DNA of 11,753 bases from Pelobacter sp. UBA6812. GTDB taxonomy: Bacteria > Desulfobacterota > Desulfuromonadia > Desulfuromonadales > Syntrophotaleaceae. The stretch lies in assembly GCA_002452265.1 (NCBI GenBank), contig DKEW01000030.1:1-11753 (forward strand), in the 5' to 3' direction. Below, in pieces: positions 1 through 7,185 of this stretch; position 1 is the stretch's first letter, and the number at the start of each line of letters is the position of its first letter. A program made the position numbers and the translations under genes. The notes under the pieces were generated by a model. It worked only from the letters and a program-made list of their open reading frames with translations, did no database searches and had not been told where the DNA came from.

Positions 1-631
1 CGCAGGCGCGGGGATGAACCGTTGACGCGGGAAAACAGCAAGTAGCGCTTGGCGTGTTCCCCGCAGGCGCGGGGATGAACCGCGGGTAAACGAGTTGTTG
101 GGAATTTAGGAGGCGTGTTCCCCGCAGGCGCGGGGATGAACCGTGGTTGATTATCTCCGTGTAGGGAATATAGTTGTGTTCCCCGCAGGCGCGGGGATGA
201 ACCGAGATCACGGTTACCGCCAATTATGTCAGCAATGTGTTCCCCGCAGGCGCGGGGATGAACCGGCGAAAACCTACATAAGCATTCGGCCTACGGCGTG
301 TTCCCCGCAGGCGCGGGGATGAACCGGCGGATGACGTTGCTCGGATGATCAGGGACTTGTGTTCCCCGCAGGCGCGGGGATGAACCGAGTACGGTGATGC
401 GAATCCTCCGGGCACTGGTGTGTTCCCCGCAGGCGCGGGGATGAACCGTGGCCAGGTAAATACATCCCCATTGTTCCTGTGTGTTCCCCGCAGGCGCGGG
501 GATGAACCGGTTCTTGGCGATGCGAGGAACGATAATTGGTGGTGTTCCCCGCAGGCGCGGGGATGAACCGGTCTCCGACTCCACCGCTTACGAACACCGG
601 GAGTGTTCCCCGCAGGCGCGGGGATGTCCCT
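1..631 (+). CRISPR. Type I-E CRISPR array, trailer end
   Basis: A 29-nt repeat beginning GTGTTCCCCGCAGG and ending GGGGATGAACCG recurs every 61 nt. Full copies start at 54, 115, 176, 237, 298, 359, 420, 481 and 542. A cut copy (last 21 nt) lies at 1-21 and a degenerate copy starts at 603. The ten spacers are all exactly 32 nt (22-53, 83-114, then every 61 nt to 571-602). Each repeat carries the palindrome CCCCGC-AGGC-GCGGGG (6-bp stem) and ends in an ATGAACCG handle. This matches the Cas6e-processed subtype I-E repeats known from E. coli (handle ATAAACCG). By that homology the array is transcribed on the + strand with its leader left of the window. The damaged last repeat agrees with this. 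No cas gene lies in the window, so activity cannot be judged. Confidence 0.98.
603..626 (+). repeat. Degenerate terminal CRISPR repeat
   Basis: The last repeat matches the consensus for its first 24 nt, through GGGGATG, and then diverges: TCCCT replaces AACCG. The Cas6e hairpin stem is intact, so the final spacer (571-602) should still be processed at its 3' side, but the handle sequence is lost. Decay of the last repeat is typical of the trailer end and fixes the array polarity. Confidence 0.95.
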
Positions 632-860
632 AAACTCAGAATAGCGCCTGTCCAATTTCAATGCTTCTCTTTGAAACAGGGCATGTATTCGTAAATGGTT
701 ACTCTCCGGTGAAAGCCGTTCTAAAAAGGATCCTGTCGCGCTCTGTTTGCCATGTACCCGCCGGATGTTAATCTCTAAAGATAGAAGGTTTTTCTAATTC
801 CTGTGTTAATCAGCAGGGTGTTTATTCTTGGCAGGTGTTCTCGAGAGGGGGTAGGGGTTC

Positions 861-1091
861 ATGTGGTATTTTTTCAGCTCTGTTGGCACTTTTATTATTG
901 CCATCGAACCTTCCGGAGAGTTTGGTCTCTGGATTGATACGGATAAGCTGGCGAGTTTTCACACTCCTGAAGAGGCCGTTGAGGTGGTCAGAAGCCAAAA
1001 AACCGGCTATGCCCCGTGGGATGAACTTCAGGACGCAAACCCTCCGGAAGATCTGTCAGGGTGGATGGTTATGCCGGGTACGGCACTGTGA
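861..1091 (+). CDS. Small conserved-looking hypothetical protein
   Basis: A 76-residue soluble protein starts MWYFFSSVGTF. It has no signal peptide or long hydrophobic helix; the hydrophobic N-terminus is broken by E16. The middle is rich in acidic and aromatic residues: a WIDTDKLASFHTPEEA segment (about 24-39), then TGYAPWDEL (48-56) and PEDLSGW (62-68). From memory, small proteins with this W-I-D...TG-x-x-x-WD...DLS-x-W layout occur in Geobacter-type genomes with no assigned function. The start is preceded by a purine-rich GAGAGGGGGTAGGGG stretch suitable as a ribosome binding site. The pirin gene begins 61 nt downstream on the same strand, so the two may be co-transcribed. A GC-rich inverted repeat (GCGGCC at 1108, GGCCGC at 1131) lies between them. 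I do not know its function. Confidence 0.7.
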   Translation: MWYFFSSVGTFIIAIEPSGEFGLWIDTDKLASFHTPEEAVEVVRSQKTGYAPWDELQDANPPEDLSGWMVMPGTAL

Positions 1092-1152
1092 ACCCGGATG
1101 TCTGATTGCGGCCGTTATGTGAGGTCTGTAGGCCGCGGAAAGGATGGCCAGC

Positions 1153-1905
1153 ATGATCGATATTATTCGGGCGAGCGAACGTCATTTTTCGGATTTCGAC
1201 TGGTTGCAGACCTACTGGTTGTTTTCCTTTTCGAGTTATTATGATCCGCACAATATCCAGTTCGGGGCACTGCGGGTGTTCAACGACGATGTTGTGCAGC
1301 CGGGGAGGGGGTTCCCAACCCATCCGCATGAGGAAATGGAGATCGTCACTATTGTGCTTGATGGGGAAATGACCCACGAGGACAGTATGGGGAATAAATC
1401 GGTGATCCGGGCTGGCGATGTGCAACGCATGAGTGCCGGCACGGGTTTGACGCATTCGGAGTTCAATCGCGCCGACAAGCCGGTTCATTTTTATCAGATT
1501 TGGATTTTTCCGGATACAGCGGGGCTAAAGCCGAGTTACGACCAACGGCACTTCGAGCCAGAGCAGTGGCAGGATCGGTTGTTGGCTGTGGCCTCCGGGC
1601 AGGGCATGGAAGGCGCTGCGACCTTTCACACCGATGCCACCATTTACCGATGCAGCCTCGATGAAGGCAAGACTGTCGCCCTGAATGACATACAGGGCCG
1701 CAGAATTTTTGTTTATCTCACCGACGGTCGATTGGTGGTCCACGGTCATGTCATTGAAAAGAACGACCAGGTGCGCATCGATAAGGATGATCCATTGGTG
1801 CTGAAGGCGTTAATTCCAACACAGTTTATCGTTGTCGATGTCCCGTCGTGCAAAGGTTATGGCTACGACACCCAAACACTTCGTGGTGCACGCGATACAG
1901 TTTAG
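1153..1905 (+). CDS. Pirin family protein (bicupin, YhaK-like)
   Basis: A 250-residue cytoplasmic bicupin of the pirin family. The first cupin carries the family signature HPHEEMEIVT, and the four likely metal ligands are H57, H59, H101 and E103 (from GLTHSEFN). This spacing is almost that of human pirin (H56, H58, H101, E103) when translation starts at 1153. That start also has GGAAAGG 9 nt upstream, whereas the in-frame ATG at 1144 touches that sequence directly, so I prefer 1153. The C-terminal half (about 165-240) is the second, non-metal beta-barrel, ending in the typical FIVVDVP strand. Pirins bind Fe(II); some (YhaK, human pirin) show quercetin 2,3-dioxygenase activity, but the physiological substrate is usually unknown. 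No neighbour suggests a pathway. Confidence 0.93.
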   Translation: MIDIIRASERHFSDFDWLQTYWLFSFSSYYDPHNIQFGALRVFNDDVVQPGRGFPTHPHEEMEIVTIVLDGEMTHEDSMGNKSVIRAGDVQRMSAGTGLTHSEFNRADKPVHFYQIWIFPDTAGLKPSYDQRHFEPEQWQDRLLAVASGQGMEGAATFHTDATIYRCSLDEGKTVALNDIQGRRIFVYLTDGRLVVHGHVIEKNDQVRIDKDDPLVLKALIPTQFIVVDVPSCKGYGYDTQTLRGARDTV

Positions 1906-2011
1906 GCTGCATGTTACTTCAGCGGAGCATTTTTATGGACCGTCTTGGGGGGGGTCCGTATCCCGTGCGTTTTCATGGGCTACATCTATTTGCTGGAACT
2001 TTCCCCTCGCA

Positions 2012-2040
2012 TTGATCTAAACTTTCATCCTTATTAAAAT
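2012..2040 (+). promoter_or_regulatory. Candidate sigma70-type promoter for the GH17-GT2 gene
   Basis: TTGATC (2012-2017), a 17-nt spacer and TAAAAT (2035-2040) match the -35 and -10 consensus at 4/6 and 5/6 with ideal spacing. Transcription would start near 2047, giving a leader of about 100 nt. Inferred from sequence alone. Confidence 0.5.
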
Positions 2041-2148
2041 GGGTTCTTGTGTGCCTGGCCAGATTTGCCTTACTTCTGTACAGGTGGCACAGCTTGCTCC
2101 CTTTTTGTATCGGTTGGGGAATAGACAACTCGCTTTGAGGTAAACGTA

Positions 2149-4782
2149 ATGCGTAAAGACAGTTTCATCATCGCTATCACGGTTGCGGTTCTGACAATTA
2201 TGTTCTGGGCGTTGATCAATCGCCCGGAAACGGAACCGGCATGGCCTTCGACGATACAGGGGTTTTCATTTGCGCCCTATCACGAAGGACAGTCAGCTAT
2301 TGACCGTATTTATCCGAGTCGGGAACAGATCGATGCGGATCTTGCCCTGCTCGCCGGTCTTACTTACGCGGTGCGTACTTACAGTGTGGATGGTACTCTG
2401 GGGGATATCCCCGAGTTGGCCCAAAAGCATCGGATCAATGTCGCGCTGGGTGCCTGGCTTGACGAGGACCGCGACAGGAATGCGCAGGAAATAGACCGCT
2501 TGCTGGAGGTAGTCTCCCGGGCGCGCAATGTGGTGCGCATCATTGTCGGCAACGAGGTGCTGCTACGCGAAAACCTTTCCGTGCCGGAAATGATCGCGCA
2601 TCTGGACCGTGTTCGCGCAGCCGTCGATATCCCGGTGAGTACGGCGGAACCTTGGCATGTCTGGATCGACCATCCGGAACTGGCCGATCACGTGGACTAT
2701 ATCGCTGTCCACATGCTGCCGTTCTGGGAGGGGGTAAGTCTCGATACGGCGATCGACTATGTGGTCGAACGCATGAACGACCTCAAGCGCCATTTTCCAG
2801 GAAAACGCATCGTCATCTCCGAGGTAGGCTGGCCGAGCAACGGCCGTACCATAAAACACGCTGTGGCCTCGCGGGCCAATGAAGCGACCTTTTTGCGTCG
2901 GTTTCTCGACCGCGCGGCAAAAGAAGATTACGTCTATTATGTGATGGAGGCTTTCGACCAACCCTGGAAGCAGGAATCCGAAGGGTCCGTCGGTGCTTAC
3001 TGGGGGGTGTACGATGCCCAGCGACAGCCCAAATTCACTTTCGACAAGCCGATTGTAAAAATACCCCAGTGGCCGGTTCTTGCGGCCATTTCCGTGGTCG
3101 CGGCGCTGATCACCTTTGCGCTGTTGCTCATAGATAGTCGACGTCTGCGCAAACGCGGTCGCAGCTTTTTAGCGGTGATTGCCTACGTGGCGGCGACCGC
3201 AGTGGTTTGGATCGTCTACGATTACACCCACCAATACCTGACCCTGGCCAGTGTGGTTGTCGGGGTGCTGCTGATTTTCGGCATGATAGGGGTCATTGTC
3301 GTGCTGCTGGCAGAGGCTCATGAATGGGCGGAAGCTCTATGGCTGCGTGAACATCGTCGGATGTTCGTGCCGCAAGAGGTTGCTGACGATAAGCTGCCGA
3401 TGGTTTCCATTCATGTGCCGGCATATAACGAGCCGCCCGAAATGATGATCGAAACCCTGGATGCTCTGGCGGCCCTCGATTATCCTCGTTATGAAGTTCT
3501 AGTTATTGACAACAACACCAAAGATCCTGCCATATGGCAACCTGTGGAAGCTCACTGCGCCAAGCTCGGCCCCCGCTTTCACTTTTTTCATAAAGCTCCT
3601 TTGGAGGGCTTTAAGGCCGGGGCTCTCAATTTTGCCCTGCAACAAACCGCAGCGCAGGCCGAAATCGTGGCGGTTATCGACAGCGACTACCAGGTACATC
3701 CCCGGTGGCTACGTGACCTTTGTCCGCAATTTCTCAACCCTGAAATCGCCATCGTCCAGGCTCCTCAAGATTACCGTGACACTCAGGAAAATGCCTTCAA
3801 GGCCATGGCCTATGCCGAATATCGTGGATTTTTTTACATCGGCATGATCGTCCGAAATGAGCGCAACGCGATTATTCAGCACGGCACCATGACCATGGTA
3901 CGCCGCAAGGTACTGGAACAGGTGGATGGCTGGGCCCAGTGGTGTATTACCGAGGATGCAGAGTTGGGGCTGCGGATCTTTGAGGCGGGGCTCGCTGCAA
4001 CCTATATTCCCCAAAGCTACGGCCGCGGGCTAATGCCCGATACGTTTATCGATTACAAAAAGCAGCGCTTTCGCTGGGCCTACGGATCGGTACAGATTAT
4101 GCGCCGGCATGCCCGTACGCTGCTGTTCGGCAATCAGGGAAAATTGACCTTTGGACAGCGTTATCACTTTTTAGCAGGCTGGTTGCCATGGCTGGCAGAT
4201 GGCATCAATGTCATTTTTAATCTGGCAGCTTTGTTCTGGTCGGCTGCAATGCTGTTGGCCCCGACCAAGGTCGCGCCGCCACTGCTGGTGTTTGCCTTGT
4301 TGCCGTTGGCATTATTTGTCTTCAAGGTGGGTAAGCTGGTCTATTTGTACGAAACGCGTGTCGGTGCCACCAGCGTTCAGACGCTGGCCGCTGCTTTTGC
4401 AGGATTGGCACTCTCTCATACCATTGGGATCGCCATGCTCACCGGCTTTGTTAAAACCGGTCTGCCTTTTTTCCGTACTCCCAAGCAGGCCAGCAAACAG
4501 GCTTTGTTCAAAGCTCTACAGGCCGCCCGGGAAGAGACCCTGTTTCTTGTGGGGCTTTGCCTGGCATCTTTGGCCATTATTACCAGGATTGGCGTTGAAT
4601 CGCTGGATCTGCTGGTATGGTGTATTATGCTATTGATTCAGGGGATACCCTATGCCGCGGCCCTGGCCGTTTCTATCCTCAGTGCTTTTCCCCGTCTGCC
4701 GGCAGGTTTTATCGGCGAAACGGGCAGTATGAGGGATGCTGCTCAAACGGTTTTGGGACCGAAGGTAGAGTCGCAGGATTGA
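2149..4782 (+). CDS. GH17-GT2 fusion: beta-glucan synthase-like membrane glycosyltransferase
   Basis: An 877-residue inner-membrane protein. An N-terminal helix (about 5-24) precedes a GH17-like barrel (about 35-300), which should be extracytoplasmic. It has the acid/base glutamate E136 in VGNEVL and the nucleophile E225 in ISEVGWPS. Two or three helices (about 305-395) lead to a cytoplasmic GT2 domain (about 420-645). This has the DSD sugar-nucleotide motif (511-513), TED (601-603, catalytic aspartate) and the processive Q639-R-F-R-W643 motif. Several C-terminal helices and a PFFRTPK loop follow. This order matches NdvB-type proteins of Pseudomonas and Bradyrhizobium, where the synthase makes beta-1,3-glucan and the GH17 part acts as a transglycosylase that branches or cyclises it. 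The glucan product here is an inference. The start has GAGG 8 nt upstream, and a terminator follows, so it is probably monocistronic. Confidence 0.93.
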   Translation: MRKDSFIIAITVAVLTIMFWALINRPETEPAWPSTIQGFSFAPYHEGQSAIDRIYPSREQIDADLALLAGLTYAVRTYSVDGTLGDIPELAQKHRINVALGAWLDEDRDRNAQEIDRLLEVVSRARNVVRIIVGNEVLLRENLSVPEMIAHLDRVRAAVDIPVSTAEPWHVWIDHPELADHVDYIAVHMLPFWEGVSLDTAIDYVVERMNDLKRHFPGKRIVISEVGWPSNGRTIKHAVASRANEATFLRRFLDRAAKEDYVYYVMEAFDQPWKQESEGSVGAYWGVYDAQRQPKFTFDKPIVKIPQWPVLAAISVVAALITFALLLIDSRRLRKRGRSFLAVIAYVAATAVVWIVYDYTHQYLTLASVVVGVLLIFGMIGVIVVLLAEAHEWAEALWLREHRRMFVPQEVADDKLPMVSIHVPAYNEPPEMMIETLDALAALDYPRYEVLVIDNNTKDPAIWQPVEAHCAKLGPRFHFFHKAPLEGFKAGALNFALQQTAAQAEIVAVIDSDYQVHPRWLRDLCPQFLNPEIAIVQAPQDYRDTQENAFKAMAYAEYRGFFYIGMIVRNERNAIIQHGTMTMVRRKVLEQVDGWAQWCITEDAELGLRIFEAGLAATYIPQSYGRGLMPDTFIDYKKQRFRWAYGSVQIMRRHARTLLFGNQGKLTFGQRYHFLAGWLPWLADGINVIFNLAALFWSAAMLLAPTKVAPPLLVFALLPLALFVFKVGKLVYLYETRVGATSVQTLAAAFAGLALSHTIGIAMLTGFVKTGLPFFRTPKQASKQALFKALQAAREETLFLVGLCLASLAIITRIGVESLDLLVWCIMLLIQGIPYAAALAVSILSAFPRLPAGFIGETGSMRDAAQTVLGPKVESQD

Positions 4783-4820
4783 TTGTTTGATAGCTGCAGG
4801 TATATTGCTATGCAAGGCAT

Positions 4821-4860
4821 AAAAAAAGGGGAGCGGGCCATTTGGCTGCTCCTTTTTTTT
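4821..4860 (+). terminator. Intrinsic terminator after the GH17-GT2 gene
   Basis: GGAGC...GCTCC encloses an inner GCC-ATTT-GGC stem. It is flanked by A7 on the left and T8 on the right, so it could act on both strands. It begins 38 nt after the stop codon of the glucan synthase-like gene. Confidence 0.85.
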
Positions 4861-4871
4861 ATATAATTTTT

Positions 4872-4976
4872 ACCACGAAGGACACGAAGAGCACGAAGAA
4901 ATATAAACAAAACAGACCCTTATGGTTGTCTCTTGCCTTGGATTACCCCTTCGTGTCCTTCGCGATCTCCGTGGTT
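4872..4976. repeat. Dispersed CACGAAG-type inverted repeat element
   Basis: The left arm (4872-4900) contains three 9-nt units, CACGAAGGA, CACGAAGAG and CACGAAGAA. The right arm (4949-4976) is its imperfect reverse complement: CTTCGTGTCCTTCGCG, then ATCTCCGTGGTT. The arms could fold over a spacer of about 48 nt. From memory, CCACGAAGGACACGAAGA-like intergenic repeats are widespread in environmental bacteria, including Geobacter relatives. A related short motif, ACCAAAGGA then ACCAAAGTG (5012-5031), lies just downstream. The open frame through this region (TTKDTKSTK) is an artefact of the repeat. The rest of 4977-5104 shows nothing else I can name. Confidence 0.7.
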
Positions 4977-5104
4977 CAAGCTTTTAGATTCTGCGTTTTT
5001 TGCCTCAGGGAACCAAAGGAGCACCAAAGTGCAAAAAGATCGAAGGGAAAAACAAATCACTGGGGCCAAGTGCAAAACATGAGTTTGATAATAATCTGCA
5101 AGTT

Positions 5105-5317
5105 TCAGGATGATTTTCGGCGACGACAACGTCGAACCCAGCCCATGGCGGCCAGGACAAGCGCCAGTACTCCGATCCCAGCATGGAGTGGAATGCCTTT
5201 CTGTTGGAGGTTGACCGCTAAAGCAAAGTCAGGCAGATTTGCTGCCACGGATGTCAGGCCGAAGAAGGTGAGCAGACAGCACCCAGCAAATAGGAAAATA
5301 CCACGGAAACGTAACAT
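5105..5317 (-). CDS. Small two-helix membrane protein of unknown function
   Basis: Seventy residues starting MLRFRGIFLFAG. A hydrophobic helix (about 6-26) resembles an uncleaved signal anchor or signal peptide. A short loop with LPDFALAVNLQQKG follows, then a second helix (about 43-61) and a basic tail RRCRRRK. By the positive-inside rule both ends would be cytoplasmic. Alternatively the first helix is cleaved after SVAA, leaving a one-helix protein with a basic tail. An ATG 30 nt further upstream is possible, but the chosen start has GAGG 5 nt away. The helix-plus-arginine end recalls exosortase or rhombosortase tails, but no PEP or GlyGly motif precedes it. I do not recognise the family. 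It lies downstream of a terminator-like stem and is probably transcribed alone. Confidence 0.55.
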   Translation of the reverse strand: MLRFRGIFLFAGCCLLTFFGLTSVAANLPDFALAVNLQQKGIPLHAGIGVLALVLAAMGWVRRCRRRKSS

Positions 5318-5473
5318 GAGGACCTCTACGGCAAGACAGTGTCGCAACCGTTGTGATGGGCTGTTTTTTTATTTTATCCAGCTACAGGCACTTTATAAGC
5401 TGTCAGCGTTTACCGCAATGGTTTTGTTTTTGAGGGTAAGGTAAGGGGGAGGTTTTAATGGTGTTCTAAAATC

Positions 5474-5508
5474 AACGGGGCGATCTTCTTTAGGAAGATC
5501 GCCCTGTT
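5474..5508 (-). terminator. Terminator-like hairpin after the transporter/wHTH pair
   Basis: A 15-bp stem (one G-U) closes a 5-nt TTTAG loop; the core GGGCGATCTTC/GAAGATCGCCC is perfect. On the - strand the stem is followed by GATTTTAG, a short U-rich tract. It sits between the leftward winged-helix gene and the small membrane protein, so it most likely ends the transporter transcript. Confidence 0.6.
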
Positions 5509-5665
5509 AGTTAGTCTTTGACTTTTAAAAATTGCGGCCTGGCAGGTGGGGTTCCATCATCGTGTCAATCTTTCCAGGAGAGGAAAAGGAGGTTTTAGCG
5601 TATGTCGTTTGCATGGGGAGGACATGCGTTCAACCTGCCAAGCCGCATTGCAAGGGCATGAGGGT

Positions 5666-5947
5666 TTATTTCCAGGAATGGGGCAAATATTTCAGACGAC
5701 CACGACCGAATTCGGTGATGGTGAAGGTTTCCAACAATTTGCCCTGTTCGTCAAGGTTGACATCGGTTTCCTCGATGAGACCGGAAGCCCGCATGGAGGT
5801 CAGATGGTTTTCGAAGCTTTTTACCGAGAATTGACCTTCGTTGCCGTATTCGGCACGCAGATCTTTCATCAGATCGTGTACGTTGGCCTCGGTTTTGGTA
5901 GACATAAGGTGCAAAAGGCGAAACCGCAAAGGAAGTTTGATAGCCAT
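5666..5947 (-). CDS. Small winged-helix-like protein coupled to the transporter
   Basis: Ninety-three residues starting MAIKLPLRFRLLHLMST. The pattern is helix (4-16), helix (21-34), an E-Y-G-N-E-G-Q-F turn and a predicted recognition-like helix (about 41-54, VKSFENHLTSMRASGL). A wing-like strand pair (about 56-77) and ITEFGRGRLKYLP at the end follow. This resembles small winged-helix proteins that lack a ligand domain; DNA binding is an inference. A longer frame opens upstream, but the ATG at 5947 has AGGGAG 9 nt away. That start is 4 nt after the stop of the transporter, whose last codons contain the ribosome binding site. Translational coupling is therefore likely. It could regulate the transporter or be an accessory protein. 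Confidence 0.75.
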   Translation of the reverse strand: MAIKLPLRFRLLHLMSTKTEANVHDLMKDLRAEYGNEGQFSVKSFENHLTSMRASGLIEETDVNLDEQGKLLETFTITEFGRGRLKYLPHSWK

Positions 5948-5951
5948 AGTA

Positions 5952-6992
5952 TTATGCTCCCTGACGCAGGTTGAGAAGTTCTTTAGGATTACAAACGACC
6001 AGGATGCCACCGACGGTAATGATCAGCCCGCCGACCACCAGGTTGGTCGTCAGCTGCAGGTCGGTCATGAAGTAGCCGAACACGATGCCCCAGATGACGT
6101 AGGTGATATTGAGCGCCATGGCGCGGCCAACACCGGTCATGTTGAGGGATTTGTACCAGGCTTTGTAGGAGATGCCTCCGATGACGCCGGCACAGGCCAG
6201 AATCCACAGGCTGTTGAACGTACCCAGAGCCTGCCCAAGCAGAGCCCAGCCGGCAACGAAGGGCAGTACGCCGACGATCGATACGATGCAGGAAACCGAT
6301 TGGCGAATGCTGATAGCGATGTCGGGATCAACCATGTCCATGCCGAAGGTGGAAAGAACGCCTTCGATACCCCAGCCGAAGCAAGCCAGCAGCGCGCAGC
6401 CGATACCGAGGTAGAAGTGGGGCATGGTGCCGCCTTCGGGGGGCGTCCAGCCGACGATCAGCGCGCCGACAACCGACAGGATGATGCCGCCCCAGACCAG
6501 CGGAGTGATCTTTTCTTTGAGGAACACGGCTGCGAGGATGGTGCCGACTACCGGGAACATGGCGGTGATGGACAGAGCGTAGGATGCGCCGGCAAACTCG
6601 ATACCGAGCAGATAACCACCCATGGCGATGGGGCCACCGAAAACAGCGGCGAGGCATACCAGCACGCCCGGCCATGTTTTCAATGTACGGAAAATTTCAC
6701 TGCCACGACCTGAGAAGATGTTGGAAAGAGTAAGGAAAATACCGGCAAAGCCATCGTGCATGGCGGCGCCGACCAGGGGGCCGGTAAAAATTGTTGCACC
6801 ACCGGTAAAGGGAGCCATCGCAAAGGCGATACCCATGACAATGCCGGCAAACCCCCAGGAGAGACCGCCGAAGGCCCCCCACAGAAGGCCCGCTTTGGCG
6901 TGGCTCATTTTACGTCTGTTACTCAGATCTCTTGCGATAGCCTTCGACGAGGAAGCGCTACCAACCGCTTGTGCTGCGACTCCATTAGCCAT
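5952..6992 (-). CDS. DMT superfamily (EamA-type) transporter
   Basis: A 346-residue inner-membrane protein with about ten hydrophobic segments in two halves (about 34-182 and 190-337), the internal-repeat layout of EamA/DMT carriers. Typical motifs are PVVGTILAAVFLKEKITPLVWGG at the end of repeat one (shown by its FLKEKI and GGIILSVVGA core) and YVIWGIVFGYF near the end of repeat two. A hydrophilic N-terminal tail of about 28 residues (rich in A, S, R) precedes the first helix. A second ATG at codon 29 lacks a ribosome binding site, while codon 1 has GGAG 7 nt upstream, so I keep the long form. DMT carriers move metabolites such as amino acids, nucleotides or quaternary amines; the substrate cannot be read from sequence. 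Confidence 0.9.
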   Translation of the reverse strand: MANGVAAQAVGSASSSKAIARDLSNRRKMSHAKAGLLWGAFGGLSWGFAGIVMGIAFAMAPFTGGATIFTGPLVGAAMHDGFAGIFLTLSNIFSGRGSEIFRTLKTWPGVLVCLAAVFGGPIAMGGYLLGIEFAGASYALSITAMFPVVGTILAAVFLKEKITPLVWGGIILSVVGALIVGWTPPEGGTMPHFYLGIGCALLACFGWGIEGVLSTFGMDMVDPDIAISIRQSVSCIVSIVGVLPFVAGWALLGQALGTFNSLWILACAGVIGGISYKAWYKSLNMTGVGRAMALNITYVIWGIVFGYFMTDLQLTTNLVVGGLIITVGGILVVCNPKELLNLRQGA

Positions 6993-7016
6993 AACGATTC
7001 TCCAGCTTTAAAAAAT

Positions 7017-7106
7017 TCAAAATGTTCGAAGGTATGGATCCCCACTATAGTTTGGCTGGTAATCTTCCATACCCTCAGACGGCGTGGCCAGGTGGGCCGA
7101 AAACAT
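7017..7106 (-). CDS. Candidate 29-codon small ORF in the transporter leader
   Basis: The peptide begins MFSAHLATPSEG and ends DPYLRTF. It ends 24 nt before the transporter start codon and is preceded by GGAGGT, which touches the ATG with only one spacer nucleotide, closer than usual. The composition (Y, D, P, N, G rich) looks protein-like rather than random. It could be a leader peptide or small accessory protein, or a chance ORF. I recognise no family. Confidence 0.3.
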   Translation of the reverse strand: MFSAHLATPSEGMEDYQPNYSGDPYLRTF

Positions 7107-7153
7107 ACCTCCGGGAAACTTGTTTTGATTCTAGTTAATACTTTGGAGTTACC

Positions 7154-7175
7154 GAGTCTGGTTATTTACAGACTC
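7154..7175. promoter_or_regulatory. Inverted repeat upstream of the transporter operon
   Basis: GAGTCTG-(8 nt)-CAGACTC is a perfect 7-bp inverted repeat. Next to it lies the palindrome AAACATGTTT (7176-7185). On the - strand a possible -10 box, TAGAAT, lies about 25 nt downstream without a good -35. That would suit activator binding at the repeat. It could equally be an RNA hairpin. Inference only. Confidence 0.35.
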
Positions 7176-7185
7176 AAACATGTTT

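Noticed and set aside
224..661. Long - strand open frames across the CRISPR array (repeating PAPAGNT, HPRACGEH and SPRLRGT units)
   Set aside because: They are translations of the 61-nt repeat-spacer period in different frames, a well-known artefact.
2085..2098. TGGCACAGCTTGC resembling a sigma54 promoter
   Set aside because: The GG-to-GC spacing is 8 nt rather than the required 10, and a better sigma70-type promoter lies at 2012-2040.
4842..5444. 200-residue + strand ORF beginning MAAPFFYIIFTTKDTKSTKK
   Set aside because: It starts inside the terminator, crosses the CACGAAG repeat (source of the TTKDTKSTK peptide) and runs antisense to the small membrane protein gene.
5841..6713. 290-residue + strand ORF opposite the DMT transporter
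   Set aside because: It is an antisense shadow. The transporter on the - strand has membrane helices, family motifs and a ribosome binding site; the + strand product is low-complexity D/A/G/Q sequence.
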